A DNA stretch of 64,000 bases, taken from NCBI GenBank assembly GCA_963693315.1, contig OY856186.1:370848850-370912849 (forward strand). Direction: 5' to 3'. A program made the translations under genes and the position numbers. Positions within the stretch are counted from its first letter, which is position 1. Every line of letters begins with the position of its first letter. This DNA is from Diogma glabrata (Eukaryota; Arthropoda; Insecta; Diptera; Cylindrotomidae). A model generated the notes under the pieces. It saw nothing but the letters and a program-made list of their open reading frames with translations, had not been told where the DNA came from and did not search any database. Below are positions 33,757-46,185 of this stretch, one piece after another.

Positions 33757-34262
33757 TTTTTATTCGCCTACATATTCAAATGTTACTTTATTACTGTGAT
33801 TTGCAGCTTTAAAGTATCGCTTTTCAACTATTTATTTTGTTGTCATAGCTACGTCCAAAGTAGTAAAAAGCATTTGTATTTGTTTAAATTCTATGAAAAA
33901 AAAAATTTGTTATCAAAGCAACCCTCAAATTCAAAATTGCATTATCCAATTAAAATAGTTGTTATCATTTGTTGTCGTAGCTACACAAGAATTTGGAAAA
34001 AATAATAAATATTTTGTCAAAGGTTACTTGTTCCACATATTTTTATTTTAAAATTTATTAAAATTTATAATTTTAATTTAGAATAAACAAATTTTCTTAA
34101 AATATTTTGCTTGCGGCGAATAAAAAATAGTATATGATGCACGGACGTAAGCTATTTTGGACTTAATGTGGGTGCAAATCTCGGCTAGCGCCTCGATTTG
34201 CAAATTCCACATCCGTCCAAAATCTTTAGCTTTACGTCCTAGCATCATAATGTACTATTGAA
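33757..34262. mobile_element. Copy-1-specific insert with TTTTTTATTCGCC inverted ends plus hairpin
   Basis: The second copy of the duplication joins AAATTTT directly to GAATCCGC (52421-52430), whereas copy 1 has about 500 extra bases. The extra DNA begins TTTTTTATTCGCC and carries its complement GGCGAATAAAAAA at about 34116. This is followed by a hairpin (ATGATGCACGGACGTAAGCT against AGCTTTACGTCCTAGCATCAT). It is probably a MITE-like insertion in copy 1; loss from copy 2 cannot be excluded. Confidence 0.55.
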
Positions 34263-34665
34263 TCCGCTAAAGTGTTGTCATAATGACTTTAAGTACTAAG
34301 CCGCTAAAATACAATTTTGCGGACTCTAAACAGTTCTAAAAGTAACTATTTTTCGGAGCTAATACTAAAAATTTAATTAATTAATAGTTATTTATTTATC
34401 TAGAACGAAAAGGGAAACTTTAAAGTACGAGCTAGTGAGTACCTTTAAAAACACTTTTCGTTTGAGGTGAATATAAAATTTTATTTCATACTGGAAATTT
34501 ATTAAAATAAAAAGAAATGAGCTTTAAATTTTGCTCAAATTATTCGTAATAATAAAGTAAACGGTAACCAACCTAATATGTAGTAAACAACCAAAATAAC
34601 ATATAGCAACCAAAAAGACCCGTCAATTGTTTTTGAATAATTTGTTTTCAATTATTTGTGTTAAA

Positions 34666-37462
34666 ATGGATGCAAATGAGATTCCTCAAGATATTCTCGA
34701 TGAAGCTGATTCTGTAAAGAAGAGTTTGCTGCCAAATAAATCACGGAATCAATACGAAAAGGAATACGAGTTGTTTTGTGAGTGGAGAAAGGAAAAACGA
34801 ATTCTGACTGTATATGAAGATGTCCTTTTAGCTTATATTTCTAATAAGGTAGGTACCTAATTTTGAAAAGTAGAAAAATAACATTTAACATTATTAAAAA
34901 ATTATAATAATTATAGTCAAAAAAAGTTGAAATCTTCCTCATTGTGGTCAAAATTTTCTATGCTGAAATCAACACTACGTGCTAAGGATGATATAGACCA
35001 GTAATCGCAAATACGTGGCACGCGTGCCAGACTTGGCACATTTGAAAATTTATCTGGCACGGCAAACATTCTGAAATTGTGTCCTAAATTGTGTTTAAAT
35101 TTACGATTTAGGAATCATAATAGAGAAAGGATTTTTTCAGATATTTTTTAATAAGTTAAATATTACTGTTAGTCTAGTAAAAGACGGTAAAAATAGTAGG
35201 GAACCTCCGAATTCTTTGAATCAGCATCGATTTGCCTGAAATGCCTGAATCGATTTGTCTGAAAATTTGAAATTAAGCTCAACATACCCTCCATTTTAAA
35301 ATCTATCCTACGCGCTTTTAGTTTTAGGGGCACAAACTACCCCTTATTGTCAAAACTTATTAAGCTACAAATTAAATCTTAACAGATCGAAATAAAGATC
35401 ACAACCACATATCTCAACCCTTAAAAACCACCCACTATTATGATTACATTAAATAAAGTTATTACAAATTTATTTTCTTTTTTTAATTTTATTACATTAA
35501 ATTTAAATGATTTTTCATTTATATTTAGCACATGGAATCCTCATGAGAACTATAATGACTGTCAATCTCCTCCTTTTCTTGATCTAAAATCGGAGTAATA
35601 TTATGAAAGATTTTATCGGAGCATCCACTACAAGTTGCGTTACAAAAAAGTCCAACTTTTCGACAGATTCATAATGAACCACATCCTTTTTTGCAATTAC
35701 AGAAAATCATTTTTAAAAGGTTTTCCGCAGGAATTTTTTGCATTCTGATGGACTGCAAAGATAATTCTTATGTATTCTTATGAGGCAAACTTTTGTGAAT
35801 GACAGTTAATTTCTACCACCTTCATGCTTTGTTCATAATAACTTACAATTACATAATACAACAGTACAATTACATAAATACAACAGTAAGTTACATAAAT
35901 ACAACAGTAATATTATTACCGAATTTTCCTCTCGAATAATAGATGCATTCCCGGAAAAAACTGATGTAAATGTGCCATTTAATTTTATATACAAAAGCAT
36001 ATTTCACAAAAGGTTTATGAACATGAAACGCAACCAAATAAAATTACTAAATATACTAAATCTTCTAATATAATATTACCGCCGCAAGTTTTAAAGTAGC
36101 AAGTCTTAAAGATATTACCAAACATGGCAAAGCATTTACGGATTTATTAAATCAACTCTTTTAAGTTGTATAGTGAAACACTTTTCAAAAATTTTGAAAG
36201 CAAAGATAAAATTCTCACCCGTAGCCAAAGTATGCAGTTAAGTGCAAATACCGAAAGAGATTATAAAAATTTTATAAAAATACGTGAAAATATTTCTAAA
36301 CAGTTAAAATCTGATCTTCATGCGGTTGAAGTGTTTGCATTGTCAGTTGATGAGAGTACAGATATTAACTCCGATGCCAGACTGGCAATTTTTTTGCGTT
36401 GTGCTACAATTGGAAAAATACGAAAAACTCCTAAGACTAGAAACTTTGCAGGAACGAATTTTTATTTACACATTTTACGTTCGTGAAGTTGTCTCCCTCG
36501 ACGCTAACGCGTTTCATGAACAAAAGTGTCACTCACGAAAAGAAACGTTTTCATCTCTAGAAAACAAAATTTTTCGCCACGCCAATAAAATTCAGTTGCG
36601 AACCCTGATATAGACATTGCCAATTAGTGTAAATTAAAGGCGTTTTTAAAACGAGAATCTGTTGGTTATCAAGCTAAAAAATCCTTGATATTGACAAGAG
36701 AACACATAAATAAATTCATGGTGAAGGCTCCAGATGAGATGTATCTTCTCATGAAGGTAGTATAAATTATACTATTTCATAAGCTGTTTAAATTTTTTAA
36801 TTTATTCTAGATTATAATGGTATTTGGAATATGTGGAGCTCTCAGGCGAGAAGAAATATATAATGTCTCTGTTCACGATATCAAGGATAGAAATGATGTT
36901 CTTGTCGTTACAATGCCTGATACGAAGACAAATCAGAAGAGAGTTTTTACCATAACTAACGAAATGGATGGTATAAATCCCATAGAATTGTATAGAAAGT
37001 ATAGAGCGGACGCAATCCGGGACACGTTAATCACGACAAACTATTCATATACTATAAAGGAAATAAATGTAGTATTCAATGTATCGGATAGCATACTATA
37101 GCCAAGGTACTGTCCGAAATAGCTAAATATTTATGCCGACGGATGCCAACGCGGATTCGGCTTGAATAAAAAGACATGGAGGATGGAAAAGCTGCAGTGT
37201 AGCAGAAGGATATCTCGAAGAGGCGATAGAAAACAAGAAAAAATGTTCAAAAATGATACTGCAGGGAGAGAGCAATGCTGTTGGAACTTTGAAAACGCTT
37301 AACACGCCTGTCCTAGAAACTTTTAATGCAGCAACAACAACTTACAATCTAATAAATTCTATGTCCTCTCAATCGTCTGTGATGTCCGAAGTAATCGAAG
37401 AAAACACAGTACATGCATTCCTTGCTCTTTCTAACGCAGTTTTTAAAAAAGTAACAAACTAA
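34666..37462 (+). pseudogene. Crypton-like tyrosine recombinase gene, copy 1, broken
   Basis: Exon 1 (34666-34848) starts MDANEIPQDILDEADSVKKS and carries the SRNQYEKEYELFCEWR core-binding-type helix. It ends at AAG|GTAGGT. Exon 2 begins after TTATAG at 34917 and holds LWSKFSMLKSTLRAKDD; it resumes after the hAT element and ends ATGAAG|GTAGTA at 36756. Exon 3 (from 36811) has GALRREEIYNV, the catalytic Arg region of tyrosine recombinases, then VVTMPDTKTNQKRVF. A deletion near 37118 removes the HxxR motif still seen in copy 2. GGWKS-like and AEGYLEEAIENK (nucleophile Tyr region) remain. The C-terminal frame to 37462 is intact. A +1 shift at the start of exon 2 and another in exon 3 are shared with copy 2, so both descend from an already damaged gene. 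Crypton affinity is from family knowledge. Confidence 0.75.
34999..36607 (+). mobile_element. hAT element with TIRs and perfect 8-bp target duplication
   Basis: The insert begins CAGTAATCGCAAATACGTGG and ends TTGCGAACCCTG, giving TIRs CAGTAATCGCAA and CAGGGTTCGCAA. Both sides carry ATATAGAC (34991-34998 and 36608-36615), the 8-bp duplication typical of hAT. It interrupts exon 2 of the Crypton-like gene. Internal coding is mostly gone: a frame at 36166-36486 keeps LKSDLHAVEVFALSVDESTD followed by LAIFLR. This is the DESTD motif of the RNase H-like catalytic domain in ZBED5/GTF2IRD2-type hAT proteins. At 1.6 kb it is an internally deleted, non-autonomous copy. The right third contains a hairpin-type sequence (TCGACGCTAACGCGTTTC). 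Confidence 0.85.
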
Positions 37463-37516
37463 TTTTTATGTTAACAAGTAGGTGATTAAGTTATGTTGTT
37501 ATTATTTCTAAAAATA

Positions 37517-38842
37517 TGGAGGGGCTGAAATCTCACAGCTCTGAGATATCAAGACTTCGGTCTGGGTTAAGGATTTTGATATAGTTTTCGGCAAAAAACT
37601 TTTATGTGGACATGGTTTTTAGTTTCACTCAGCAAACTACTCAAAAACCTCTCCATTTAGTGTTTCGAGAAAATATTACAAAATCACAAATTCATATTTC
37701 TTTCAAAATTCCAAAAATATTGTAAAAATTATAATAAAATCAAACTTTTTTCAACATTCTAAAAATATTCCAAAAATTATTACAAAATCAAAAATTGAAT
37801 CTTTTTTCAAAATTCCAAAAATTATAAAAAATCAAAAATTTAAAATTTTTCATAATTCCAAAAATATTCCAAAAATTCTTACAAAATCAAAAATTAAAAC
37901 TTTTTCTAAAATTCTAAAAATATTGCAAAAATTATTACAAAATCAAAAATTCATACTTTTTTCAAAATTCCAAGAATATTTCAAAAACTATAACGAATTC
38001 AAAAATTTCCATGTCCAATTTCATTTTCAATATGTCATAAGAACAGCTACATTTTTTTTCCCAAAAAATTGGCTAAAAAAATCGATGAAATCATTATTTG
38101 ACACGCTTGACATTATTTTTTTGACAAATGTATAATGCCATAATTCTCTATAATAGTAATATATTTTCACGTCATACAAATTATTTATTTTATTTTTTTC
38201 CAAAAAATTGGGTGAAAAAATAAATAGAAATTTTTCTTTTGACACACTTGACAACATTTTTTTGACAAACTTATGATGCCATTGTTCTCAATAATAATAA
38301 TAAAATTTCATTTCAAACAAAATTTTAATTTAATTTTTTTTTCCGAAAAATTGGGTAAAAAAATAAATAAAAATCTTTCTTTTGACACACTTGACAACAT
38401 TTTTTTGACAAACTTATAATGCAATAATCTAGATTTTGGTCTCACATACCAATCCCGACTATCAAAATTTCTTGAAGTTCAATGTTCCTACTCGTAATCA
38501 CTTAAAATAAACGTTTTTTAAGCAAAAAATATGCAAATTTCCTTGTTTTGACACACTTAACGATTTTTTTGACACACTTCCGGTACAGTTATCAAACACA
38601 GCGTCCTTTCGGACCTGTCTCATGAGTATACCTATTTTTAGAAAAATTTTGGAAATCCCTCCAGTGGTTTTTCCTGCAGCGTAGGTAATAACGGCCAGCC
38701 GGCCGGCAGACAGACATACATTTTTTTTTTTTGCATTTTTAGAATCAGTAGGTCCTAAAACGTCGAGAAATGCCAAAAAAGTGGGGGTAAGAATTTCACT
38801 TTGAGCTCATGAATGTAATACTTAGGTCTTTCAGACCGAAGT
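37517..38842 (-). mobile_element. Repeat A, copy 5, inverted, with both ends defined
   Basis: Read on the minus strand it starts ACTTCGGTCTGAAAGACCTA and ends CAGACCGAAGTCTTGATATC, hairpin, then GCCCCTCCA. The equivalent place in copy 2 of the duplication (near 54100-54125) has only T-rich flanking sequence, so these ends are bounded by an empty site. Length is 1326 bp. The flanks read CATTTTATT on one side and ATTTTTAG on the other, without an obvious long duplication, consistent with Helitron/Helentron insertion into T-rich DNA. It contains all family blocks in order. Confidence 0.85.
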
Positions 38843-39239
38843 AATAAAATGATATGAGTTTTGAAGTTTGCACGAATTATTCGTTATCAATTATCATTAA
38901 TATTTAAGTGGTAACTAATGTTTCCATAGCAATGGAAAATGTTTTCTAAAAGTTTGAATTATTGTTATGGCAACAACTGACATATAATTTTATAAAGTCC
39001 TAGGACATTATAAAATTTTTAAAATCCTAGGACTTTACAGTTCAACTTTTTGTACTATAAATAATCCGAAAAATGTCGTTTTAGATATCAGTATGAAATA
39101 AAAATTATTTTTTCATTTCTAAAATCTGTTTATTCCAACATACTGGGTTATACAGAAAAAATAACTTTTAACCAGCATTTTTTTTGATTGTAGGGCCTTG
39201 AGACTTGCAGTTCAAGTAGCACTGCGACCTGAAGGTCTA

Positions 39240-39514
39240 TTGTTCTGACCCTGATTGTTTTATTAGTCAGTCGTCGTCTGTGCCGTTACTGGTTGTATTC
39301 TGTCATCCAAGTTGAGACTTTTAATAAAATTAATTAGCTCAATTGGAGTGACGTTTTGTGGTAGTGGAAGTGTTAGTCTTCTATGACCAAGTTGGTTGTA
39401 TCTGTGCCAAGAGAGTTCAGGACAGCTGCAGATCCATCGTTTCCGCGTCGAGTAGCAGAATCTACATCTGTCGGAAACAACAAGGCCCATTTTGTTAAGA
39501 TGGTGGTGACAAAT
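39240..39514 (-). pseudogene. Non-LTR retrotransposon C-terminal zinc-finger region
   Basis: The minus frame reads MGLVVSDRCRFCYSTRKRWI then CSCPELSWHRYNQLG and later ELINFIKSLNL. The CxxC...CxCP arrangement followed by the 'INFIKSLGL' tail is the usual C-terminus of R1/I/Jockey-related ORF2 proteins (normally CRFC-E...H-L-CP). The His of the finger is not clear. The upstream junction with repeat A is sharp at 39515. The rest of the ORF is missing, so this is a 5'-truncated copy. Confidence 0.7.
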
Positions 39515-42406
39515 TTACAATAAGAAGAGCCGAAAGGACGATGTGTTCGATAACTGTATCGGAAGTGTGTCAAAAAATCGTCAAGTGTATCAAAACAAGG
39601 AAATTTGCATATTTTTTGCTTAAAAAACGTTCATTTTAAGTGGTAATGAGTAGAAACAAAGAATGTGGAGAAATCTGGATGGTCGGGATTGGTATGTTGT
39701 GTTTTTTTTAATTATTATAAAAGAACAACTGAGCTACGCTCATCTAGTAATTTACATTTCATAATTATAGGTGGCTGCGTTCTTTTAAGCCTTCTGTTAG
39801 CAAGGGGCACATCCATTAGCTGGCGTATTTCAATATTTTCATATACGCGAATACGCGTGGTGTGTTTAATTGCATATTTTTTTATTTCATCCTTCACGAA
39901 CTCTATCTTTAGGTCCCTATGGATGTCTTCGTTTATGATGTACCACGGGGCATTAACAATGCAACGCAGGACTTTGTTTTGATACAACTGGATGATTTTC
40001 GCGTTCGTTTTCTTAGTACAGCCCCATAGCTGGATACCATACGTCCACACTGGTTTCAGTATTTGACGATACAGAAGCAGTTTGTTTTGAATAGATAGTA
40101 CTGAGTTTCTACCAAGTAACCAGTACATCTTTCTAAATTTCAAATTCAGTTCTTCTTTTTTCTTTTAAAATGTTCCTTCCATCTCAGTTTAGCATCTAGA
40201 GTCATACCTAGATATTTTGCTGTGTTTGCATAAGCACCTTGTATGGAGTTGATTTTCAGAGGTATTTGGCTTACATTTTGGTTGGTGAAGCTAACATGAG
40301 AGGATTTTGTTTCATTCAGCTTAATTCGCCATCTTTTTGTCCAGTTGTGGATTTTATTAGTAGCGTATTGCAGTTTGCTAGTTGCTTCGTCTACGGTTTT
40401 TCCGGTGGTCAAAATTGCGGCATCGTCTGCAAAGGTTGCAATAGTTGTTTTGCTTAGGTTAGGCAAATCTTTTGTATATAGCAGGTATAGTACCGGTCCT
40501 AGGACGCTACCCTGCGGAACTCCTGCATCAATCTTTTTCAATGTTGAATAACTATAATCATATTTGACTCTAAAGTGACGGTCATCCAGATAAGAGTTTA
40601 AAATTTCATAAAACTGTTTGGGCAGATCTCTATGCAATTTATACTTTAAGCCATGATGCCAAACTTTATCAAAAGCTTGAGCGACATCAAGAAAAACTAC
40701 GGAGCATACCCTTTTGGATACAATCGTTTCTTCAATAATATTCGTGATCCTGTGCACTTGTTCGATGGTAGAGTGGTTTTCTCGGAAACCAAACTGATGC
40801 GAAGGTATGAGGTTTCTATTTTCTATTATTGGCTTAAGTCTTTTAAGAAAAAGTTTTTTAAAAAGCTTCGATATCGTTGGGAGTAATGATATCGGTCTAT
40901 ACGAGTTTTTGTCATTTGGTGATTTATTTGGTTTTAGGATCATAATCCCTTCTGCTACTTTCCATTGCATCGGTACAGACCTTAATCGGAATGCTGCATT
41001 TTTCTTTATCTACACCTTTATCAGGAAGCATTTTAACAACTTCACTGATGATTAAATCGTAGCCTGGGCCCCTTTTTTGGAACCAAACTGGTACGTATTT
41101 CTTCTTTAAGTTCATTTAATACTACATAGGAAATTTCTTGTGAATCAGTTTTGTTCGCTTTCGTTATGTTTTCGTCTTCTGTTAGTCGACCAAATGGCTG
41201 TATGTTTACGTAAATATAATTGAACATGGAAATTTTTGAATTTGTTATAGTTTTTGAAATATTTTTGGAATTTTGAAAAAGTTTCAATTTTTGATTTTGT
41301 AAGAATTTTCGCAATATGAATATTTATAATTTTGGAAAAATTTTGAATTTTTGAATTTTTAAGAATTTGTGGAATATTATTAGAATTTAGAAAAAGTTTA
41401 AATATTTGATTTTATTCTAATTTTTGGAATATTTTTAGAATTTTGAAAAAAAAATTTAGAATTTTTATATAATTTTAAAATTTTGAAAAAAGTTTCAATT
41501 TTTGATTTTGTAAGAATTTTTGGAATATTTTTAGATATTTGAGAATTTTAAAATTTTTGATTTTATTATAATTTTGGAAAAAGTTTCAATTTTCGATATT
41601 GTTATAATTTTTGCAATATTATTAGAATTTTGAAAAGAGTTTGAATTTTTGAATTTTTAAGAGTTTTTGGAATATTATTAGTATTAAGAAAAAGTTTAAA
41701 TTTTTGATTTTATTAAACTTTTTGGAATATTTTTAGAATTTTGAAAAAAGATAGAGTTTTTGAATTTTATATATATATTTTTAGAATTTTGAAAAAAGTT
41801 TCAATTTTGATTTTGTAAGAATTTTTGGAATATTTTTAGAATTTTGAAAAATTTTTAATTTTTAATTCTATTGCAATTTTTATAATATTGGTAAAAGTTA
41901 CAATTTTTGATTTTGTTATAATTTTTGCAATATTTTTAGAATTTTTGAAAAAAGTTTTAATCTTTGATTTTGTAATAATTTTTTAAATATTTTTAGAATT
42001 TTATTTGAAAAAAAGTTTGAACTTTTGATTTTATTTAATTTTTACAATATTTTTGGAATTTTGAAAGAAATATGAATTTGTGATTTTGAAATATTTTCTC
42101 GAAATGCTAAATGGAGAGGTTTTTGAGTAGTTTGCTGATTGTATAATCTTTTTACTAAATTATGTTGATTTATGATCTGTTATACTTTTCCGACAACGTA
42201 TTGATGTTTCGTGTTAGTTTTGTAATACATATCTAAGTAGAGATAAAAAATACATGTACTTTAACAAAAGGTTATGTTTGATATACATCGCTGCCCAAAA
42301 ACTAAAAACCATGTCCTCATAAAAGTTTTTTGCCGAAAACTTTATAAAAATTCCTAACCAGACCGAAGTCTTGATATCTCAGAGCTGTGAGATTTCAGCC
42401 CCTCCA
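39515..42406 (+). mobile_element. Repeat A, copy 6, interrupted by a Jockey-like element
   Basis: Left part 39515-39696 runs from AAGAGCCGAAAGGACGATGT to GGGATTGGTATGTTGTG. The right part 41197-42406 resumes at TTTACGTAAATATAATTGAA, has the longest minisatellite of the window (about 41240-42090) and ends with CAGACCGAAGTCTTGATATC, hairpin, CCCCTCCA. The 5' terminal part is replaced by the non-LTR fragment at 39240-39514. About 400 bases normally between the two parts are missing at the Jockey insertion. Confidence 0.8.
39697..41196 (-). pseudogene. Jockey-like non-LTR retrotransposon: RT to 3' end, 5'-truncated
   Basis: The longest minus frame (40970-40146, 274 codons) has ILKPNKSPNDKNSYRPISLL (RT motif), HQFGFRENHSTIEQVHRI, VVFLDVAQAFDKVWHHGL, PQGSVLGPVLYLLYTKDLP and TIATFADDAAIL, where FADD is the catalytic box. 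The frame breaks at the poly-Lys run near 40150. A second frame (40143-39715) continues with LLYRQILKPVWTYGIQLWG to the end of ORF2. An upstream frame (41115-40924) gives GPGYDLI, the start of the RT palm leader, out of frame. Endonuclease and ORF1 are absent. The 3' end is a short A-rich tail at 39697-39712. Orientation is opposite to the repeat A it interrupts. Two frameshifts make it inactive, but it is well preserved. Confidence 0.88.
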
Positions 42407-42725
42407 TATTTTATATATAAATTGAGAATACAATTTTTAATTTATGAAAACTTAGTGAATGATATAAAATGAGACATTTCTAATAGTGAACTGGTATAAT
42501 GTAAAAATTGTTACAAAAAGTGCAAGAAAAAGTAAAGGTCAAAAGGACAAAAAGTAATGCATTTATGGCGTCCATTGTAATGGATGTATTCAAGTTTAAG
42601 TTTTAATGAAGGAAGGATCATTGATATTTACGTGGATTGGTTGTATAACAGTGTGTAAATAGAATAGAAACTAATTCAATATACAAACTGAATTGTTCAT
42701 GTTATTTGGGGCCTTTTTTCATGGT
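42407..42725. other. Non-coding stretch, nothing recognised
   Basis: AT-rich DNA between the end of repeat A and a hAT-type terminus. No frame or repeat unit seen. Confidence 0.3.
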
Positions 42726-42730
42726 TGAAT

Positions 42731-43440
42731 GCAGCGCCGTAGTATCGCCAGTGCAACAAGTGCAATCACACTGGGCCCCTATTTTTTGGGGGCCCCATAA
42801 ATATCAAATTCATTAGAAAAACTTACTTAACTTAAGACAAACTCCAAGAAAAAACAAGGATTAAAATTCAAAATTCGTTTCAAGGATTAAAATTCAATTC
42901 CGAATAATGATAATTTTTTGGTAGTACAAATTGAAATACCATTTGATTTTGTACCAAAACTGAAAATGCTTTTAAAATCAATAGCCGGCAACGGAAAAAA
43001 GAGTTACATTATATTTTTTCAGCATTTGAAACGAAATTATCCTACAACTACTTTCAACAAGGTTTTGCAACTTTCAACAAGGTATAATATTAGTTAATAT
43101 TAAATCATCAAAGTATTTTGCCGTAATGATAGATTTTACCAGAGTTTATTTAGGGAAAAAACAGTGGTCCAACATTATTCGGTATGTTAAAATAGCAGAC
43201 CCAAAGCTTAGTGTTCGTGGAAGTTTATTAAACTTTGTAAATACAATGTATTCTCAGCGGAAGATAATTTTTGCAAACGCCCTTATTGAGGAACTAAAAG
43301 TATTAGGAATCAAAATTACTGATTTCCATGGTTAATCGTATGACAATAAGGGAGTAAAAAGATGAATTTTATAAATCAACAACAAAGCAGCGTGGTGGGC
43401 ACTACATCAATTTAGTGATAGAAGATAGTGTTAAAACTAC
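42731..43440 (+). pseudogene. hAT element remnant (DUF4371/ZMYM type)
   Basis: CAGCGCCGTAGTATCGCCAG at 42731, followed shortly by GGGCCCCTATTTTTTGGGGG, is the type of terminus seen in hAT elements (CAGxGGCGTAGC...GGGCCCC). Further in, a 69-codon frame (43126-43335) reads QWSNIIRYVKIADPKLSVRG, later FANALIEELKVLGIKITDF. It leads into a damaged 'HG-SYDN-KGVKR' (about 43325-43360). This equals the 'RYV...FLDFI...IL..L..LGID...RGQSYDNG.NM.GK..GVQ' core of DUF4371 hAT transposases. The catalytic domain is mostly gone and the right TIR was not found. Confidence 0.6.
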
Positions 43441-43464
43441 GTAATAATATTAAATAAAATATTT

Positions 43465-44130
43465 AAAAATTAAACGCGTTCCACTTCATAGTCGCCAGTA
43501 TCCAGATTTCCGGAGGTATGTTCTTAGATGTTGTTATCACTTTAGTTTTGCCGGTGTTGATGCATAATCCAAGCCGTTTAGCATTTCTTTCAAGCTGAGA
43601 GAGACCATTCTTAATATAGCTTGTTCTACGTCCGAGAAGCACAATATCATCTATCTAATATCTAGCCAAGAACTTTACTAGATTTGTTATATATGCAATT
43701 TTGTGTCTCAATTCGGCTTTTTCTTATCGCGTACTCCAGCGCCAAATTAAATAGTACGGGCGCGAGTGCATCACCTTGTCGAACACCTGATGTTATATCA
43801 AAAGGATCAGAAACTGACCCTTCGATTACTATTCTACAATTTGATCCCGATGTTGTGAGTTGCACAGAAAAACAAGTTTCTCTGGAATACCAAGGCATAT
43901 GAGTGCGGACAAGAGGTTGTCGCGGATGATACTATCATATGCTTGCCTGAAATCAACGTAGAGCTGGTGAATGCTTATGTTGTACTCCCAACATTTTTCC
44001 AGAATCATCCTTCATGTAAAACATTGATCTGTGATTGAACGGTTGGGACGAAAACCACACTGATAGTCACCGATGATAGATTCGGCGAACGGGATGAGTC
44101 GAGCAAGTACGACATTACACTCAGAAAAAA
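43465..44130 (-). pseudogene. Non-LTR retrotransposon RT fragment (second type)
   Basis: On the minus strand, near 43990-43900, NISIHQLYVDFRQAYDSIIR matches the 'LYVDFKQAYDS' RT block. A frame at 43898-43662 then reads GVRQGDALAPVLFNLALEYA (RT box 4). After a frameshift, a damaged YADDI region near 43650 is followed by LLGRRTSYI and a GLCINTGKTKV-like block. The catalytic YADD is not intact. Neither end of the element is present; the upstream side stops near 44130, about 200 bases before the N gap. It is not the same element as the Jockey copy at 39697-41196. Confidence 0.75.
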
Positions 44131-44336
44131 AATATTGTGCTTATCAACAAGTAAACCTAAATTAGTAAAATTATGTTTTTTTTTGTGTTAAATCAACTTA
44201 TTCTTGATATCCTAAATTAATTATTGCTAAGTTAATTCAACTAAATTTGCTAAGTAAAACTTTAACTTATATTGTTTGGTAAAATTCACTATGCACATGC
44301 TAAAATTGCATATACAATTTGTCTAAAATATATACA

Positions 44337-44536
44337 NNNNNNNNNNNNNNNNNNNNNNNNNNNNNNNNNNNNNNNNNNNNNNNNNNNNNNNNNNNNNNNN
44401 NNNNNNNNNNNNNNNNNNNNNNNNNNNNNNNNNNNNNNNNNNNNNNNNNNNNNNNNNNNNNNNNNNNNNNNNNNNNNNNNNNNNNNNNNNNNNNNNNNNN
44501 NNNNNNNNNNNNNNNNNNNNNNNNNNNNNNNNNNNN
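44337..44536. other. Assembly gap, 200 N
   Basis: A run of exactly 200 unknown bases, a common placeholder length for gaps of unknown size. Frames crossing it are meaningless. Satellite and TA-microsatellite DNA lies close by, a likely cause of the break. Confidence 0.99.
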
Positions 44537-44554
44537 AAAGCAACATAAATGTAA

Positions 44555-45725
<1,171 letters not shown>

Positions 45726-46185
45726 CGGTGATAGAATTCTGGGCTAACTTCACTGACAATTGAAATTAATTAATGAATAAGTAAATAGCATTGTTTCCCA
45801 ATCAAACCCAAATAAACTATAATGATAGCATAAAATTTTCCAAATTATTACCACATAAAACTCTCCTTGTTTCAATGGATAAAATTTTGGGGTAACTTTA
45901 CTGTCGACTGTCGTGACCGAAAAAAACGGGTTGAGAGTAGTATATAGTAAAAACAAAATTAATTGAAGTAGTTGATGTTATTGTTTTGTTGCAGATTTTT
46001 AGGGGAATCATTTTAAAATAGGTTATTTGAATAAAAATTAGTTTTAACTGAAAATTGAATTTAATTAATGAATAAGTAAAATAGCATTGTTTCTTAATAA
46101 AACCCAAATAAACTATAATGATACCATATGAAACTTTCCTTGTTTTACCGGATATAATTACGGGCTAACTTCACAAAGGTTAAAA
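45726..46185 (+). repeat. Direct repeat, period about 285 bp, two units
   Basis: TTAATGAATAAGTAAATAGC, CATTGTTTC, ACCCAAATAAACTATAATGA and a following CTTGTTT...GGATA block occur at about 45767-45900 and again at 46065-46170. No coding content. It adjoins the ~185-bp satellite. Confidence 0.7.

Larger units (their letters stand above)
29705..39147 (+). repeat. Large duplication, copy 1 (contains Crypton-like gene)
   Basis: This stretch and 46525-60911 match closely from segment B to a common right end (TTCCAACATACTGG against TTTCAACATACTGG). Apart from insertions they differ mainly by scattered substitutions and small indels. Copy 1 has the hAT insertion (34999-36607), an inverted repeat A (37517-38842) and an extra ~500 bp at 33757-34262. 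Copy 2 has the GGGTTCCG element and the long-TIR element instead. The unit carries a piece of repeat A, a non-LTR fragment and the recombinase gene. It may be a segmental duplication or two insertions of one compound element. Confidence 0.85.

Noticed and set aside
40239..41055. Plus-strand frames of 70-80 codons
   Set aside because: Antisense shadows of the Jockey-like reverse transcriptase on the minus strand.
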